The notes below the pieces were generated by a model that ran no database searches, had not been told where the DNA came from, and was given only the letters and a program-made list of their open reading frames with translations. The translations under genes and the position numbers were made by a program. A stretch of 10,724 nucleotides of DNA from Actinomycetota bacterium (GTDB taxonomy: Bacteria > Actinomycetota > Actinomycetes > Nanopelagicales > Nanopelagicaceae): contig WLIM01000025.1 of the NCBI GenBank assembly GCA_009702205.1, positions 1 through 10,724 on the forward strand. Direction: 5' to 3'. This document shows positions 1 to 6,552 of the stretch, piece after piece (position 1 is the stretch's first letter; every line of letters starts with the position of its first letter).

Positions 1-1
1 C

Positions 2-1231
2 CAATTTAAATTTAAAGTCGAAAATGAGATTGGCGATTCAAATTTAAATGGCCGAACTGGCGTCATAACTACGCCTCATGGCGAAATTAAAACGCCAGCA
101 TTTATCCCGGTCGGCACGAAGGCAACCGTCAAATCAGTTCTTCCCGAATCCATGTCCGATCTTGGCGCCCAAGCACTTCTTGCAAATGCCTACCACCTCT
201 ACTTGCAACCTGGCCCAGAGATTGTTGATGAAGCTGGCGGCGTTGGTAAATTTATGAATTGGCCTGGCCCAACATTTACCGATAGCGGCGGCTTTCAAGT
301 CCTCTCGCTTGGAGTCGGATTTAAAAAAGTTATCGCAATGGATGAAGATACTTTCAGATCCGATGAGGTAATCGCTGACCAGAAGGAGCGCCTTGCTCAT
401 GTCGATAATGATGGCGTAACTTTCAAATCCCACTTAGATGGCTCAATGCATCGCTTTACTCCTGAAGTTTCGATGCAGGTTCAACACCAACTTGGCGCCG
501 ACATAATTTTCGCTTTCGATGAATGCACCACACTTCACAACACTCGCAAATACCAAGAGAAGTCACTCGAGCGAACCAGACTCTGGGCTAAACGTTGCTT
601 AGTTGAACATGGCCGCCTAACCCAAGAACGCAAAACCAAGCCCTACCAAGCACTTTGGGGAGTTCTGCAAGGCGCCCAATATGAAGATCTGCGACGCAAA
701 GCAGCTAAAGATCTTGGCGCACTTGATGAAGATGGAATTACCTTTGATGGTTTTGGCCTGGGTGGCGCACTTGATAAAGCAAATCTTGGAACCATTGTTG
801 GATGGATGACTGATGAATTACCGCGAGATAAGCCCCGTCATTTACTTGGTATCGGCGAACCTGATGATCTATTTGTTGGTGTTGAAAATGGCGCAGATAC
901 TTTCGATTGTGTTGCCCCATCTCGCCAAGCCCGCACCAGTGCCGTCTTTACTAACTCGGGTCGAGTAAATATCACCAATGCCAAATTTAATCGCGACTTC
1001 AATCCGATAGATGAAAGTTGTGATTGCTACACATGCACCAACTACACCGCCGCATATTTGAACCACCTCTTTCGCAGCAAAGAGATGATTGGGGCCACCC
1101 TTGCCACAATCCACAATGAACGTTTTATTGTCCGATTGGTCGATCAGATGCGCACCGAAATTAACAATGGCGATTTCCAAGAATTCAAAAAAGATTTCCT
1201 AGGTCGCTTCTACTCGCCATCTAATAAATAA
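2..1231 (+). CDS. tgt: tRNA-guanine transglycosylase (queuine tRNA-ribosyltransferase), 5'-truncated by window edge
   Basis: This enzyme exchanges guanine-34 of GUN-anticodon tRNAs for a queuosine precursor in the cytoplasm. The frame is open from position 2 with no start codon before an internal ATG at 152. The 50 codons before that ATG still encode conserved family sequence (TPHGEIKTPAF, PVGTKATVKSVLPE), so the true start lies a few codons outside the window. Counting from position 2, 409 residues are present. Visible active-site parts are TDSGGFQ (Asp94), AFDECT (Asp173), TFDCV with the nucleophile Asp302, and the zinc set Cys340, Cys342, Cys345 and His371 in TIHNERF; their spacing matches the Zymomonas enzyme. 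About 25 extra residues follow DSGGFQV, and the usual GGLAVGE loop reads GGALDKA (254-260). As far as I recall, both are features of the actinobacterial subfamily. yaaA follows directly. Function is confident; the preferred base (preQ1 or queuine) is not. Confidence 0.95.
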   Translation, partial: QFKFKVENEIGDSNLNGRTGVITTPHGEIKTPAFIPVGTKATVKSVLPESMSDLGAQALLANAYHLYLQPGPEIVDEAGGVGKFMNWPGPTFTDSGGFQVLSLGVGFKKVIAMDEDTFRSDEVIADQKERLAHVDNDGVTFKSHLDGSMHRFTPEVSMQVQHQLGADIIFAFDECTTLHNTRKYQEKSLERTRLWAKRCLVEHGRLTQERKTKPYQALWGVLQGAQYEDLRRKAAKDLGALDEDGITFDGFGLGGALDKANLGTIVGWMTDELPRDKPRHLLGIGEPDDLFVGVENGADTFDCVAPSRQARTSAVFTNSGRVNITNAKFNRDFNPIDESCDCYTCTNYTAAYLNHLFRSKEMIGATLATIHNERFIVRLVDQMRTEINNGDFQEFKKDFLGRFYSPSNK

Positions 1232-1882
1232 ATGCTGATTCTGCTGCCGCCCAGCGAGGGCAAGAGCCAACCAGCAGGCAAAGAGCTATTAAATCTTTCA
1301 AAGCTGGTATTTGCAGATCAACTTCTAGAAGTTCGTAGGAGTTTGGTCTCAAAGTCCGTGGCTAAATCCCCGGCAGCAAAGGCGATCGATGTATACAGCG
1401 GGGTGCTCTACCAAGCTTTGGATTGGTCTTCTTTGAGTGCAACCGCAAAAGCTCGAGGCGAGACATCGGTGCTTATAGTTTCAGCGATATTTGGAGTTCT
1501 AAGGCCGAGTGATGTGATTCCAAATTACAAGGCAAAGATAAAGAGCAGCGACTGGAAGCTAGCCTTAAAGCCAGCCCTAGATGATTTAGCGGCCGATTTA
1601 ATTGTTGATTGCAGGTCTTCGACTTACGCCAGTGTCTGGCAACCTCCTGCTGGCAAAACAGTTGCGGTTAGAGTCTTTAAAAAGGAGAAAGGAAAGATTT
1701 CAGTCATTACTCACCTGTCGAAAAAGTATCGAGGCGAACTAACCCGAGAGCTCTTGAAGTCAGGTAAAACTCCTAAATCACCGGCAGAGCTTTTAGCTAT
1801 TGCCGAAAAGCATTTTGATTGCAAGTTAATTAAAGCTAAGGGAAATTTGCCTTGGTATCTGGATTTAATAATTAACTTTTAA
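1232..1882 (+). CDS. yaaA: Peroxide stress protein YaaA (UPF0246/DUF328)
   Basis: The 216-residue product opens with the family signature MLILLPPSEGK and keeps other family blocks: VYSGVLYQALDW, SAIFGVLRPSDVIPNYK, DCRSSTYASVW, VRVFKKEKGK and THLSKKYRGEL. In E. coli, YaaA (about 258 residues) is induced by OxyR during hydrogen peroxide stress and lowers free intracellular iron, limiting Fenton damage; this copy is somewhat shorter but has all blocks. The ATG directly follows the TAA of tgt with no gap and no Shine-Dalgarno sequence is apparent, so translation is probably coupled to tgt. The stop overlaps the convergent dioxygenase gene by 4 bp (TTAA). katG, another peroxide-defence gene, lies in the same window but is not adjacent. 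Family assignment is confident; the role here is carried over from E. coli. Confidence 0.92.
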   Translation: MLILLPPSEGKSQPAGKELLNLSKLVFADQLLEVRRSLVSKSVAKSPAAKAIDVYSGVLYQALDWSSLSATAKARGETSVLIVSAIFGVLRPSDVIPNYKAKIKSSDWKLALKPALDDLAADLIVDCRSSTYASVWQPPAGKTVAVRVFKKEKGKISVITHLSKKYRGELTRELLKSGKTPKSPAELLAIAEKHFDCKLIKAKGNLPWYLDLIINF

Positions 1883-2652
1883 GCGACTTGAAAAGATCGT
1901 TTTGAAAGTCCCATCCAATATCCATCAATTTCGGATTTGATAGGTGCTTCGGTATCTGATGCGGCGCCAAGGGTTAAGAAAATTGGTGCAAAGTGCTCAA
2001 CAGTTGGGTGGGCATATGGCAGACCAGGTGCGAGCGCTTTGTAATTCATTAGCTCATCAACTGCCCCACGTTCTAAGACTTCTTTTGCCCAGAGATCAAA
2101 CTCAACGCTCCATGTTGGTGGGGTGGCTTCAATTCTAAATTCTTTTAAATATGGCAGGCCATGAGTTAAAAATCCAGAGCCAATAATCAAGACACCTTCA
2201 TCGCGAAGTGGCGCCAATTTCTTGCCAAGTTCATATAATTTTTCTGGAGCAAAAGTTGGGATGGACATTTGCAGCACTGGAATATCAGCGCCTGGAAACA
2301 TCTTCAAAAGCGGAACATAGGCGCCATGATCAAGGCCGCGCTTTGATTGATGAGTTTGCGATTCTCCAACTATTGATTTAATGCGTGAGGCTAAATCAGG
2401 TGCGCCTGGAGCGCGGTATTGCAGGTTATAAAACTTTGGATCAAAGCCCCCAAAGTCATAAATAAGTGGCGTTCCATCTTCTATTGAAGAGAGCGCAAGC
2501 GGCGCCGATTCCCAATGCGCACTTACGATCAAGATAGCTTCTGGTTTTTCTAAGCGATTGGCCCAATTCTCTAACTCGCCAGACCAGATTGGATCATCGA
2601 GCAATAGCGGTGCGCCATGACCGATATACAGAGCTGGTTGCTTGGAAGTCAT
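1879..2652 (-). CDS. ygiD: Class III extradiol ring-cleavage dioxygenase, YgiD/4,5-DOPA dioxygenase type (LigB fold)
   Basis: The 257-residue protein matches the YgiD/DODA branch of the LigB superfamily, metal-dependent cytoplasmic enzymes that open catechol rings, with L-DOPA as the model substrate. Landmarks are YIGHGAP (His12), LIVSAHWE (His46), LDHGAYVPLLKMFP (His109), GSGFLTHGL (His164) and YAHPTVEHFAPIF (His215, His220). By alignment from memory with E. coli YgiD, His12, His46, His164 and His220 are the likely metal-site residues. Length is normal for the family. The ATG at 2652 is supported by a -10 element TAGGCT exactly 6 nt upstream, which implies a leaderless mRNA. The upstream same-strand DUF2236 oxygenase ends 32 bp away, and a perfect 20-bp palindrome spans that stop codon and the -35 region of this gene. 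The 3' end overlaps yaaA by 4 bp. The real substrate is unknown. Confidence 0.88.
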   Translation of the reverse strand: MTSKQPALYIGHGAPLLLDDPIWSGELENWANRLEKPEAILIVSAHWESAPLALSSIEDGTPLIYDFGGFDPKFYNLQYRAPGAPDLASRIKSIVGESQTHQSKRGLDHGAYVPLLKMFPGADIPVLQMSIPTFAPEKLYELGKKLAPLRDEGVLIIGSGFLTHGLPYLKEFRIEATPPTWSVEFDLWAKEVLERGAVDELMNYKALAPGLPYAHPTVEHFAPIFLTLGAASDTEAPIKSEIDGYWMGLSKRSFQVA

Positions 2653-2658
2653 GGCCGA

Positions 2659-2688
2659 AGCCTATAACAGATTTAGTTGAAATTTCAA
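2659..2688 (-). promoter_or_regulatory. Leaderless promoter of the YgiD-like dioxygenase gene
   Basis: On the minus strand, TTGAAA (2688-2683, five of six matches to TTGACA) is followed after 18 nt by TATAGGCT, whose TAGGCT hexamer occupies 2664-2659. Six nt then lead to the ATG at 2652, so transcription should start at or within one base of the A of the start codon. It has the best -35 match of the promoters in this window. The -35 lies inside a perfect palindrome. Confidence 0.7.
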
Positions 2689-2692
2689 CTAA
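2673..2692. promoter_or_regulatory. Perfect 20-bp palindrome, candidate repressor operator
   Basis: TTAGTTGAAATTTCAACTAA equals its own reverse complement over all 20 bases. It covers the stop codon of the DUF2236 gene (2685-2687) and the whole -35 hexamer of the dioxygenase promoter (2683-2688). No run of T follows on either strand and the stem is AT-rich, so an intrinsic terminator is unlikely. Size and AT-rich symmetry resemble binding sites of dimeric winged-helix regulators such as the MarR family, but no regulator gene is in the window. Confidence 0.6.
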
Positions 2693-3584
2693 TACGAGCC
2701 AGGCGCTGGCGGGCTAGGTTCTGGCTTGGAGATTCTGGCCCAAGGATTGCGCTAAAAATATTTAAAGCTCCTCTTGCAAGCTTCAGCCAAATTTTAGATC
2801 TTGGCTTAAGTCCCAAGATTTCTAATTCGTTCTTATCTAAAGTTGCGATTGCCGCATTTGCAATGATGCGATAAAAAAGTAATCCGGTCTTTCCAAACGG
2901 TGGTCTCAAAATAAAACCAACCACTTCTAAAGTTCTCTCACTTCGCGCTAAATCCTTCATCCGAAAATCATTTAGAGTCGCTTCAAGTTCGGCCATAGAT
3001 TTTGGTGCGTTAGTTAGTCCCAACGCAACTGCACTCTTTGCCCAATCAGATACGTATTCATCTCCACCTTCGGGCAGGGCATAGCCAAGTGCCAGATGCG
3101 ACTTAATAAATGAATCAGTAAAGGCGCAATGCACCCATAATAAGAATCTAGAATCTTGGGCGCGATAACTTGAATGAGCTCCAGCTTTGTCAATGTAATC
3201 ACCTGAAACTTTCGAATGCATCGCATTAACTCGTTTTGCTTCGCGTTCAATTACTTCCATTGATCCAAAAGTTGTGATTGTTAGCCATCTAGTTGTTCCA
3301 GCCAACCTGCCCATTGGATCAGTTTCATATCTGGAATGTTGAGCAACTCCGGCAAGTGGTGCGGGATGGGCAGCTTGCAAAAGCAAGGCGCGAACTCCCC
3401 CGACTAAAGTTCCGAGATTTCCATGGACTTTCCAGACTGCACCATCGGCTTTAAATAATCCAGGATCATCGCCACGGGCAATATCTCTTGCCCAATCTGG
3501 CAAACCATCTTTAGAGCCTGAAACATTCTTGCGAAATGCATCAGCCAACGGCTTAGTTAGAAAAAATTTATGAAACGCGGGCAC
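2685..3584 (-). CDS. DUF2236 / MpaB-family oxygenase (latex-clearing-protein-like haem oxygenase domain)
   Basis: The 299-residue product carries the DUF2236 core: VWKVHGNLGTLVGGVRALLLQ (split here as VWKVHGN and GGVRALLLQ, about 51-70), AAHPAPLAGVAQHSRYETDP (71-90), MGRLAGTTRWLTITTFGS (91-108), AMHSKVSG (121-128) and FLLWVHCAFTDSFIKSH (148-163). Related proteins include the rubber oxygenase Lcp, which binds b-type haem through a histidine, and fungal MpaB; most bacterial members have no known substrate. Candidate metal residues are His73, His83, His123 and His152. I chose the GTG at 3584 because TATTCT lies exactly 6 nt upstream (3596-3591) and because the family homology begins soon after it; a GTG at 3644 would add 20 residues and collide with the divergent yqhA promoter and start. 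The downstream same-strand gene is another oxygenase. Family is confident, substrate unknown. Confidence 0.82.
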   Translation of the reverse strand: MPAFHKFFLTKPLADAFRKNVSGSKDGLPDWARDIARGDDPGLFKADGAVWKVHGNLGTLVGGVRALLLQAAHPAPLAGVAQHSRYETDPMGRLAGTTRWLTITTFGSMEVIEREAKRVNAMHSKVSGDYIDKAGAHSSYRAQDSRFLLWVHCAFTDSFIKSHLALGYALPEGGDEYVSDWAKSAVALGLTNAPKSMAELEATLNDFRMKDLARSERTLEVVGFILRPPFGKTGLLFYRIIANAAIATLDKNELEILGLKPRSKIWLKLARGALNIFSAILGPESPSQNLARQRLARIS

Positions 3585-3626
3585 CCAGAAAGAATAAGGC
3601 AAAGGCCATTTTGTTACGCTTTGAAA
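3585..3626. promoter_or_regulatory. Divergent leaderless promoter pair (DUF2236 gene / yqhA)
   Basis: For the minus-strand gene, TATTCT (3596-3591) precedes the GTG at 3584 by 6 nt (TTCTGG). For the plus-strand gene, TACGCT (3615-3620) precedes the ATG at 3627 by 6 nt (TTGAAA). Neither has a convincing -35; the expected -35 position of the minus promoter falls on the -10 of the plus promoter, so the two probably compete. No Shine-Dalgarno sequence is present before either start. Confidence 0.65.
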
Positions 3627-4172
3627 ATGAATGAAAAACGTCACGGCCGTGGAGTACTAGAGCATCTTCTCGAAAGACTTATTTTCGGCAGTCGTTGGTT
3701 ATTAGCGCCCTTCTATTTGGGCCTGACATTTGCTCTTGTAATCATGATGGTGAAGTTCTTTCAAAAATTCTGGCACTTCGCTAGCCACGTTACTTCTACA
3801 TCCACTGAAGATATGGTCCTTGGCTTACTTGGGCTTTTGGATCTAACTCTTCTTGCCAATTTGATTTTGATTGTTATTTTTGCGGGTTACGAAAACTTCG
3901 TTTCAAAGATTGAAGTTGCAACCGATGACATTGACCGTCCGGAATGGATGGGAAGCGTTGACTTCTCTGGCCTCAAGTTAAAGCTCATCGGCTCGCTTGT
4001 CGCAATCTCAGTTATTGAACTTTTAAAGGATTTCATGAATGCCGCAAATGGTGTGGATGTAACTGAAGTTAAATGGCGCATTGCAATTCACTTAACCTTC
4101 GTTTTATCTGGACTTGTCTTCGCAATTATGGATTGGGTCTCTGACCTAACTCATAAATCAAAGAGTAAGTAA
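3627..4172 (+). CDS. YqhA-family (UPF0114) inner-membrane protein
   Basis: The 181-residue product resembles the UPF0114/YqhA family (TIGR00645), small integral membrane proteins of unknown function. The N-terminal block LERLIFGSRWLLAPFYLGLTFAL (about 15-37, given as LERLIFGSRWLLAP then FYLGLTFAL) and MMVKFFQKFWH are typical of YqhA, as is LIVIFAGYENFVSKIE (81-96). Hydrophobic segments lie near 24-46, 66-88, 118-135 and 152-170, suggesting four membrane spans. An ATG 19 codons upstream (3570) extends the frame, but the family starts at about MNEKRHGRGV and TACGCT lies 6 nt before this ATG, which fits a leaderless start at 3627. The gene is monocistronic, diverges from the DUF2236 gene over 42 bp and abuts the convergent SDR gene with zero bases between stops. 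Family is likely; role unknown. Confidence 0.82.
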   Translation: MNEKRHGRGVLEHLLERLIFGSRWLLAPFYLGLTFALVIMMVKFFQKFWHFASHVTSTSTEDMVLGLLGLLDLTLLANLILIVIFAGYENFVSKIEVATDDIDRPEWMGSVDFSGLKLKLIGSLVAISVIELLKDFMNAANGVDVTEVKWRIAIHLTFVLSGLVFAIMDWVSDLTHKSKSK

Positions 4173-4922
4173 CTACTTAAGTATTCGATGCACCTTATGT
4201 TGGGCCGCTTGAGCAATTGGTCGCACTACTAACAAATCGATATTTATATGTGATGGCAACATCACTGCCCAGCGGATAGTTTCAGCGACATCGCTATCCG
4301 TTAATGGTTTTTCTACACCCTCGTAAACCTTTGCTGCCTTTGTCTTATCACCAGCAAATCTTGTAACTGCAAATTCATCGGTCTTAACCATTCCTGGCGC
4401 GATCTCGGTTACGCGAATTGGATGGCCATTTAATTCCAGGCGAAGCGTTCCAGCTATTGCAGCTACCGCATGCTTTGCAGCCACATAAGTTCCACCATTT
4501 TCATAAGCAATTCGACCCGCAGTTGATGACATCAAAACAATATGGCCCTCACCATGTTTCTTCATCAGTGGAATCATCGCCTTAGTTACTCGCACGGCCC
4601 CAGTGACATTTACATCGTAGGTTTTCGCCCAAACTTCTGGATCAGAATCTTCTACCGAAGCGGCATCAAATGCGCCACCAGCATTGTTAATAAGAACTGA
4701 AACTGGCTTATCTGCCAACTTGGAAGCAAGCGCATCGACGCTCTTTTGATCGGTCACATCTAATTCAACTATTTCAATATTTGAATCACTCTTAGCAAGT
4801 TCGGCTAATCGATCCATTCGACGGGCACCAGCGATCACATGGAAGCCATTTGCGGCCAATAATTTTGCGGTAGCAGCGCCAATTCCACTACTTGCCCCGG
4901 TAACAACTGCATAATTTTTCAT
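4173..4922 (-). CDS. Short-chain dehydrogenase/reductase, YdfG-like (probable NADP-dependent)
   Basis: This is a 249-residue classical SDR. It has the cofactor motif VTGASSGIGAA (7-17), Arg35-Arg36 after the second strand, which favours NADP, LDVTD (54-58), INNAGG (78-83), and the catalytic set Ser133 (MSSTAGR), Tyr146 and Lys150 (YVAAK). The C-terminal part (ITEIAPGMVKTDEF-like block at 171-184, VAETIRWAVMLPSHINID at 212-229) resembles YdfG/serine 3-dehydrogenase, enzymes that oxidise 3-hydroxy acids such as L-allo-threonine; the actual substrate is unproven. A TTG at 4928 could add two residues, but TAGGCT lies exactly 6 nt upstream of the ATG at 4922, so I place the start there as a leaderless start. 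It diverges from dedA over 25 bp and abuts yqhA at its 3' end. Confidence 0.9.
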   Translation of the reverse strand: MKNYAVVTGASSGIGAATAKLLAANGFHVIAGARRMDRLAELAKSDSNIEIVELDVTDQKSVDALASKLADKPVSVLINNAGGAFDAASVEDSDPEVWAKTYDVNVTGAVRVTKAMIPLMKKHGEGHIVLMSSTAGRIAYENGGTYVAAKHAVAAIAGTLRLELNGHPIRVTEIAPGMVKTDEFAVTRFAGDKTKAAKVYEGVEKPLTDSDVAETIRWAVMLPSHINIDLLVVRPIAQAAQHKVHRILK

Positions 4923-4947
4923 TGGCAAAGCCTATACGCTTGCCCGC
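4923..4947. promoter_or_regulatory. Bidirectional leaderless promoter with shared TATA core (SDR / dedA)
   Basis: The whole divergent gap is 25 bp. The 12-bp AGCCTATACGCT (4929-4940) reads TATACGCT on the plus strand (hexamer TACGCT 4935-4940, 7 nt before the GTG of dedA) and TATAGGCT on the minus strand (hexamer TAGGCT 4934-4929, 6 nt before the SDR ATG). The central TATA (4933-4936) serves both. Neither -35 position shows a good match to consensus, and both would lie inside the opposite gene. RNA polymerase could occupy only one direction at a time. Confidence 0.7.
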
Positions 4948-5553
4948 GTGACCATTTCGGATTGGGTTCAGCAATATCTTGGTTCGGCCACCCCATTTTT
5001 AATTTATGCATTACTCGGCGCCCTAGTCTTTATCGAAACCGGAATCCTGATCGCCTTCTTTATCCCAGGCGACTCAATACTTTTCGCAGCTGGATTTGTA
5101 GCTGCGACCCGCCACGACACAAATATTGTGATTCTCATAGTGATTATTGTTTTGGCTGCCTTTATGGGTGATCAAATCGGATTCGTTCTTGGTCGAAAAT
5201 ATGGCCGAAATTATTTGGGTAAAAGTGATCGGCCTGGCATCAAGAAAATGATTAAGCGATCTGAAGATTTCTACGAAAAATATGGCTGGACCGCAGTTGT
5301 TCTTGCACGCTTCTATCCCTGGATTCGTACTTTCATTCCACCAATCGCCGGGCTAGGCAAAATGAACTATTACAAGTTTCTTAGCGCGAACATTTTCGGC
5401 GCATTGATCTGGGGCGCAGGCATAACAACACTTGGATTTTATGCCGCTTCAATTCCTGCACTTGATGGCTCTTCTCGTCAGATTGCAGGATTCTTTATTG
5501 TTTTGACTGTAGTTATTACTATAAAGAATTATTTAAAAGCGAAGCGAAAGTAA
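4948..5553 (+). CDS. DedA-family membrane protein (SNARE-associated/VTT domain)
   Basis: The 201-residue integral membrane protein has the DedA hallmarks: FIETGILIAFFIPGDSILFAAGF (28-50, split as FIETGILIAFF and IPGDSILFAAGF), FMGDQIGFVLGRKYG (72-86), FYEKYGWTAVVLARFYPW (108-125) and IRTFIPPIAGLGKM (126-139). Glu30, Asp42, Arg121 and Arg127 keep the spacing of the residues reported as essential in E. coli YqjA (Glu39, Asp51, Arg130, Arg136). The family is tied to membrane-potential-dependent lipid transport; some members (UptA) return undecaprenyl phosphate to the inner leaflet, others handle phosphatidylethanolamine. The GTG start lies 7 nt after a -10 hexamer and has no Shine-Dalgarno sequence. 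The 3' end overlaps the convergent acyltransferase gene by 21 bp. uppP, in the same lipid-carrier cycle, is about 1 kb away. Which lipid this member moves cannot be told from sequence. Confidence 0.9.
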   Translation: MTISDWVQQYLGSATPFLIYALLGALVFIETGILIAFFIPGDSILFAAGFVAATRHDTNIVILIVIIVLAAFMGDQIGFVLGRKYGRNYLGKSDRPGIKKMIKRSEDFYEKYGWTAVVLARFYPWIRTFIPPIAGLGKMNYYKFLSANIFGALIWGAGITTLGFYAASIPALDGSSRQIAGFFIVLTVVITIKNYLKAKRK

Positions 5554-6546
5554 CTTCTTCTCTAACTTCAAGAGCCCATAGGCCATAGCGATTAAGGTGA
5601 GAATGATTGCTGGGTATAGGAACAACTTGTTTGAATTAGTTCCTAAATTTTGAAGAGTCAGTAGCCCTAACCGGCCATGTATTAAGAAAAGTGGATAGGT
5701 AATCGCCCCTGCAATCGCCGCCCATCTGAAACTGAGATTACTCACCTTTGAACTTAGAGTCGCCAAAATCAATAAGAAAGCGATAGTTACGACCAAGCCG
5801 ATAACGTACTTGTTATAAGTCGAACTTCGGTGCTCGCCAAGCCATGCAGCCTTAGACATTCGAGTATCCATGGCGCAGACATACGCAGCTACTAGTCCTG
5901 CTAAGCGCAATTTCGTAATCCCCCATTCTCTAATCGAGAAGATAATTGCGCCACCGGTTAAAAGAGCAAAATATCCAGAGAAATACCAGACTTCAAATCT
6001 TGGAAGATTAAATAGATTCCAGATGCAAATAATTATTGCCCACCATGGAAAGATCTTAGGTAAATGTTTTCCAATTCCAAGTGCAAGAACAATGACAATA
6101 ACTAAGTAAAACTGCAGTTCTCGCATTAGAAACCAGTGTGCTTCATCAACCCATTGCCCGCCGAAAGCTGTAGGCAACATAGTAAAATTCAATATTGTTT
6201 TACCTATAGATGGACCTTTGTTATTCCAAAAAGGAAGATTGGCTACTATAAAAATAGTAATTAAACCTAGCCAATACATTGGGTACAGTCGCAAGAAGCG
6301 CTTCTTAATGAATTCAGCGGCAGTTCGATTTTGGGTGGAATAAAGAATTACAAATCCGCTAATCAAGAAGAAGAGTTCAACTCCCAGATATCCATACTTA
6401 GCGATGGCGGCAAACGGCGTGAGGGAAAGCGAAGTAACTGTGCCCTTAGATATTCCATTAAAAAAATAGTGAAAACTGATGACCGAGCCGAGAGCAAGAA
6501 CACGCAAGAGGTCTAAGTAATCTAAGCGTTTTGCGTGTTTGGTCAC
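5533..6546 (-). CDS. Acyltransferase-3 family membrane protein (OafA/YrhL type)
   Basis: The 337-residue polytopic protein belongs to the acyltransferase 3 family (PF01757), which transfers acyl groups, often O-acetyl, onto surface polysaccharides, peptidoglycan or lipids across the membrane. Key pieces are LDYLDLLRVLALGSVISFHY (8-27) with the conserved His26, YLGVELFFLISGFVI (53-67), KKRFLRLYPMYWL (81-93), HWFLMRELQFYLV (137-149) and TYPLFLIHGRLG (283-294). About ten hydrophobic spans are visible and no SGNH domain follows. The GTG start is 6 nt after the uppP stop with only a weak purine stretch (AGAAAG) upstream, so translation is probably coupled. It is the last gene of the SRPBCC-uppP operon, and its 3' end lies across the end of dedA. 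The acceptor is unknown; the context suggests an envelope glycan or lipid-linked precursor. Confidence 0.88.
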   Translation of the reverse strand: MTKHAKRLDYLDLLRVLALGSVISFHYFFNGISKGTVTSLSLTPFAAIAKYGYLGVELFFLISGFVILYSTQNRTAAEFIKKRFLRLYPMYWLGLITIFIVANLPFWNNKGPSIGKTILNFTMLPTAFGGQWVDEAHWFLMRELQFYLVIVIVLALGIGKHLPKIFPWWAIIICIWNLFNLPRFEVWYFSGYFALLTGGAIIFSIREWGITKLRLAGLVAAYVCAMDTRMSKAAWLGEHRSSTYNKYVIGLVVTIAFLLILATLSSKVSNLSFRWAAIAGAITYPLFLIHGRLGLLTLQNLGTNSNKLFLYPAIILTLIAMAYGLLKLEKKLLSLRF

Positions 6547-6552
6547 TGTGCT

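Noticed and set aside
3..50. Repeated ATTTAAATTTAAA-like stretches at the left edge as a regulatory or origin-type repeat
   Set aside because: They are in frame with tgt and encode its N-terminal residues (FKFK, NLN); no further copies are present nearby.
134..433. Minus-strand open frame of 99 codons inside tgt
   Set aside because: It lies wholly inside the well-conserved tgt coding sequence and its translation has no recognisable motif; it is a shadow frame. The same holds for the other short frames inside genes, for example 738-920, 869-1180, 7481-7813 and 9860-10069.
2673..2692. Palindrome read as an intrinsic terminator of the DUF2236 gene
   Set aside because: The stem is AT-rich, the loop would be minimal and no T-run follows on either strand; position over a -35 fits an operator better.
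4172..4183. Short palindrome TACTTAAGTA at the yqhA/SDR junction as a terminator
   Set aside because: Only 10 bp, AT-rich and without a U-tract; it is mostly stop-codon and terminal-codon sequence of the SDR gene, so chance is likely.
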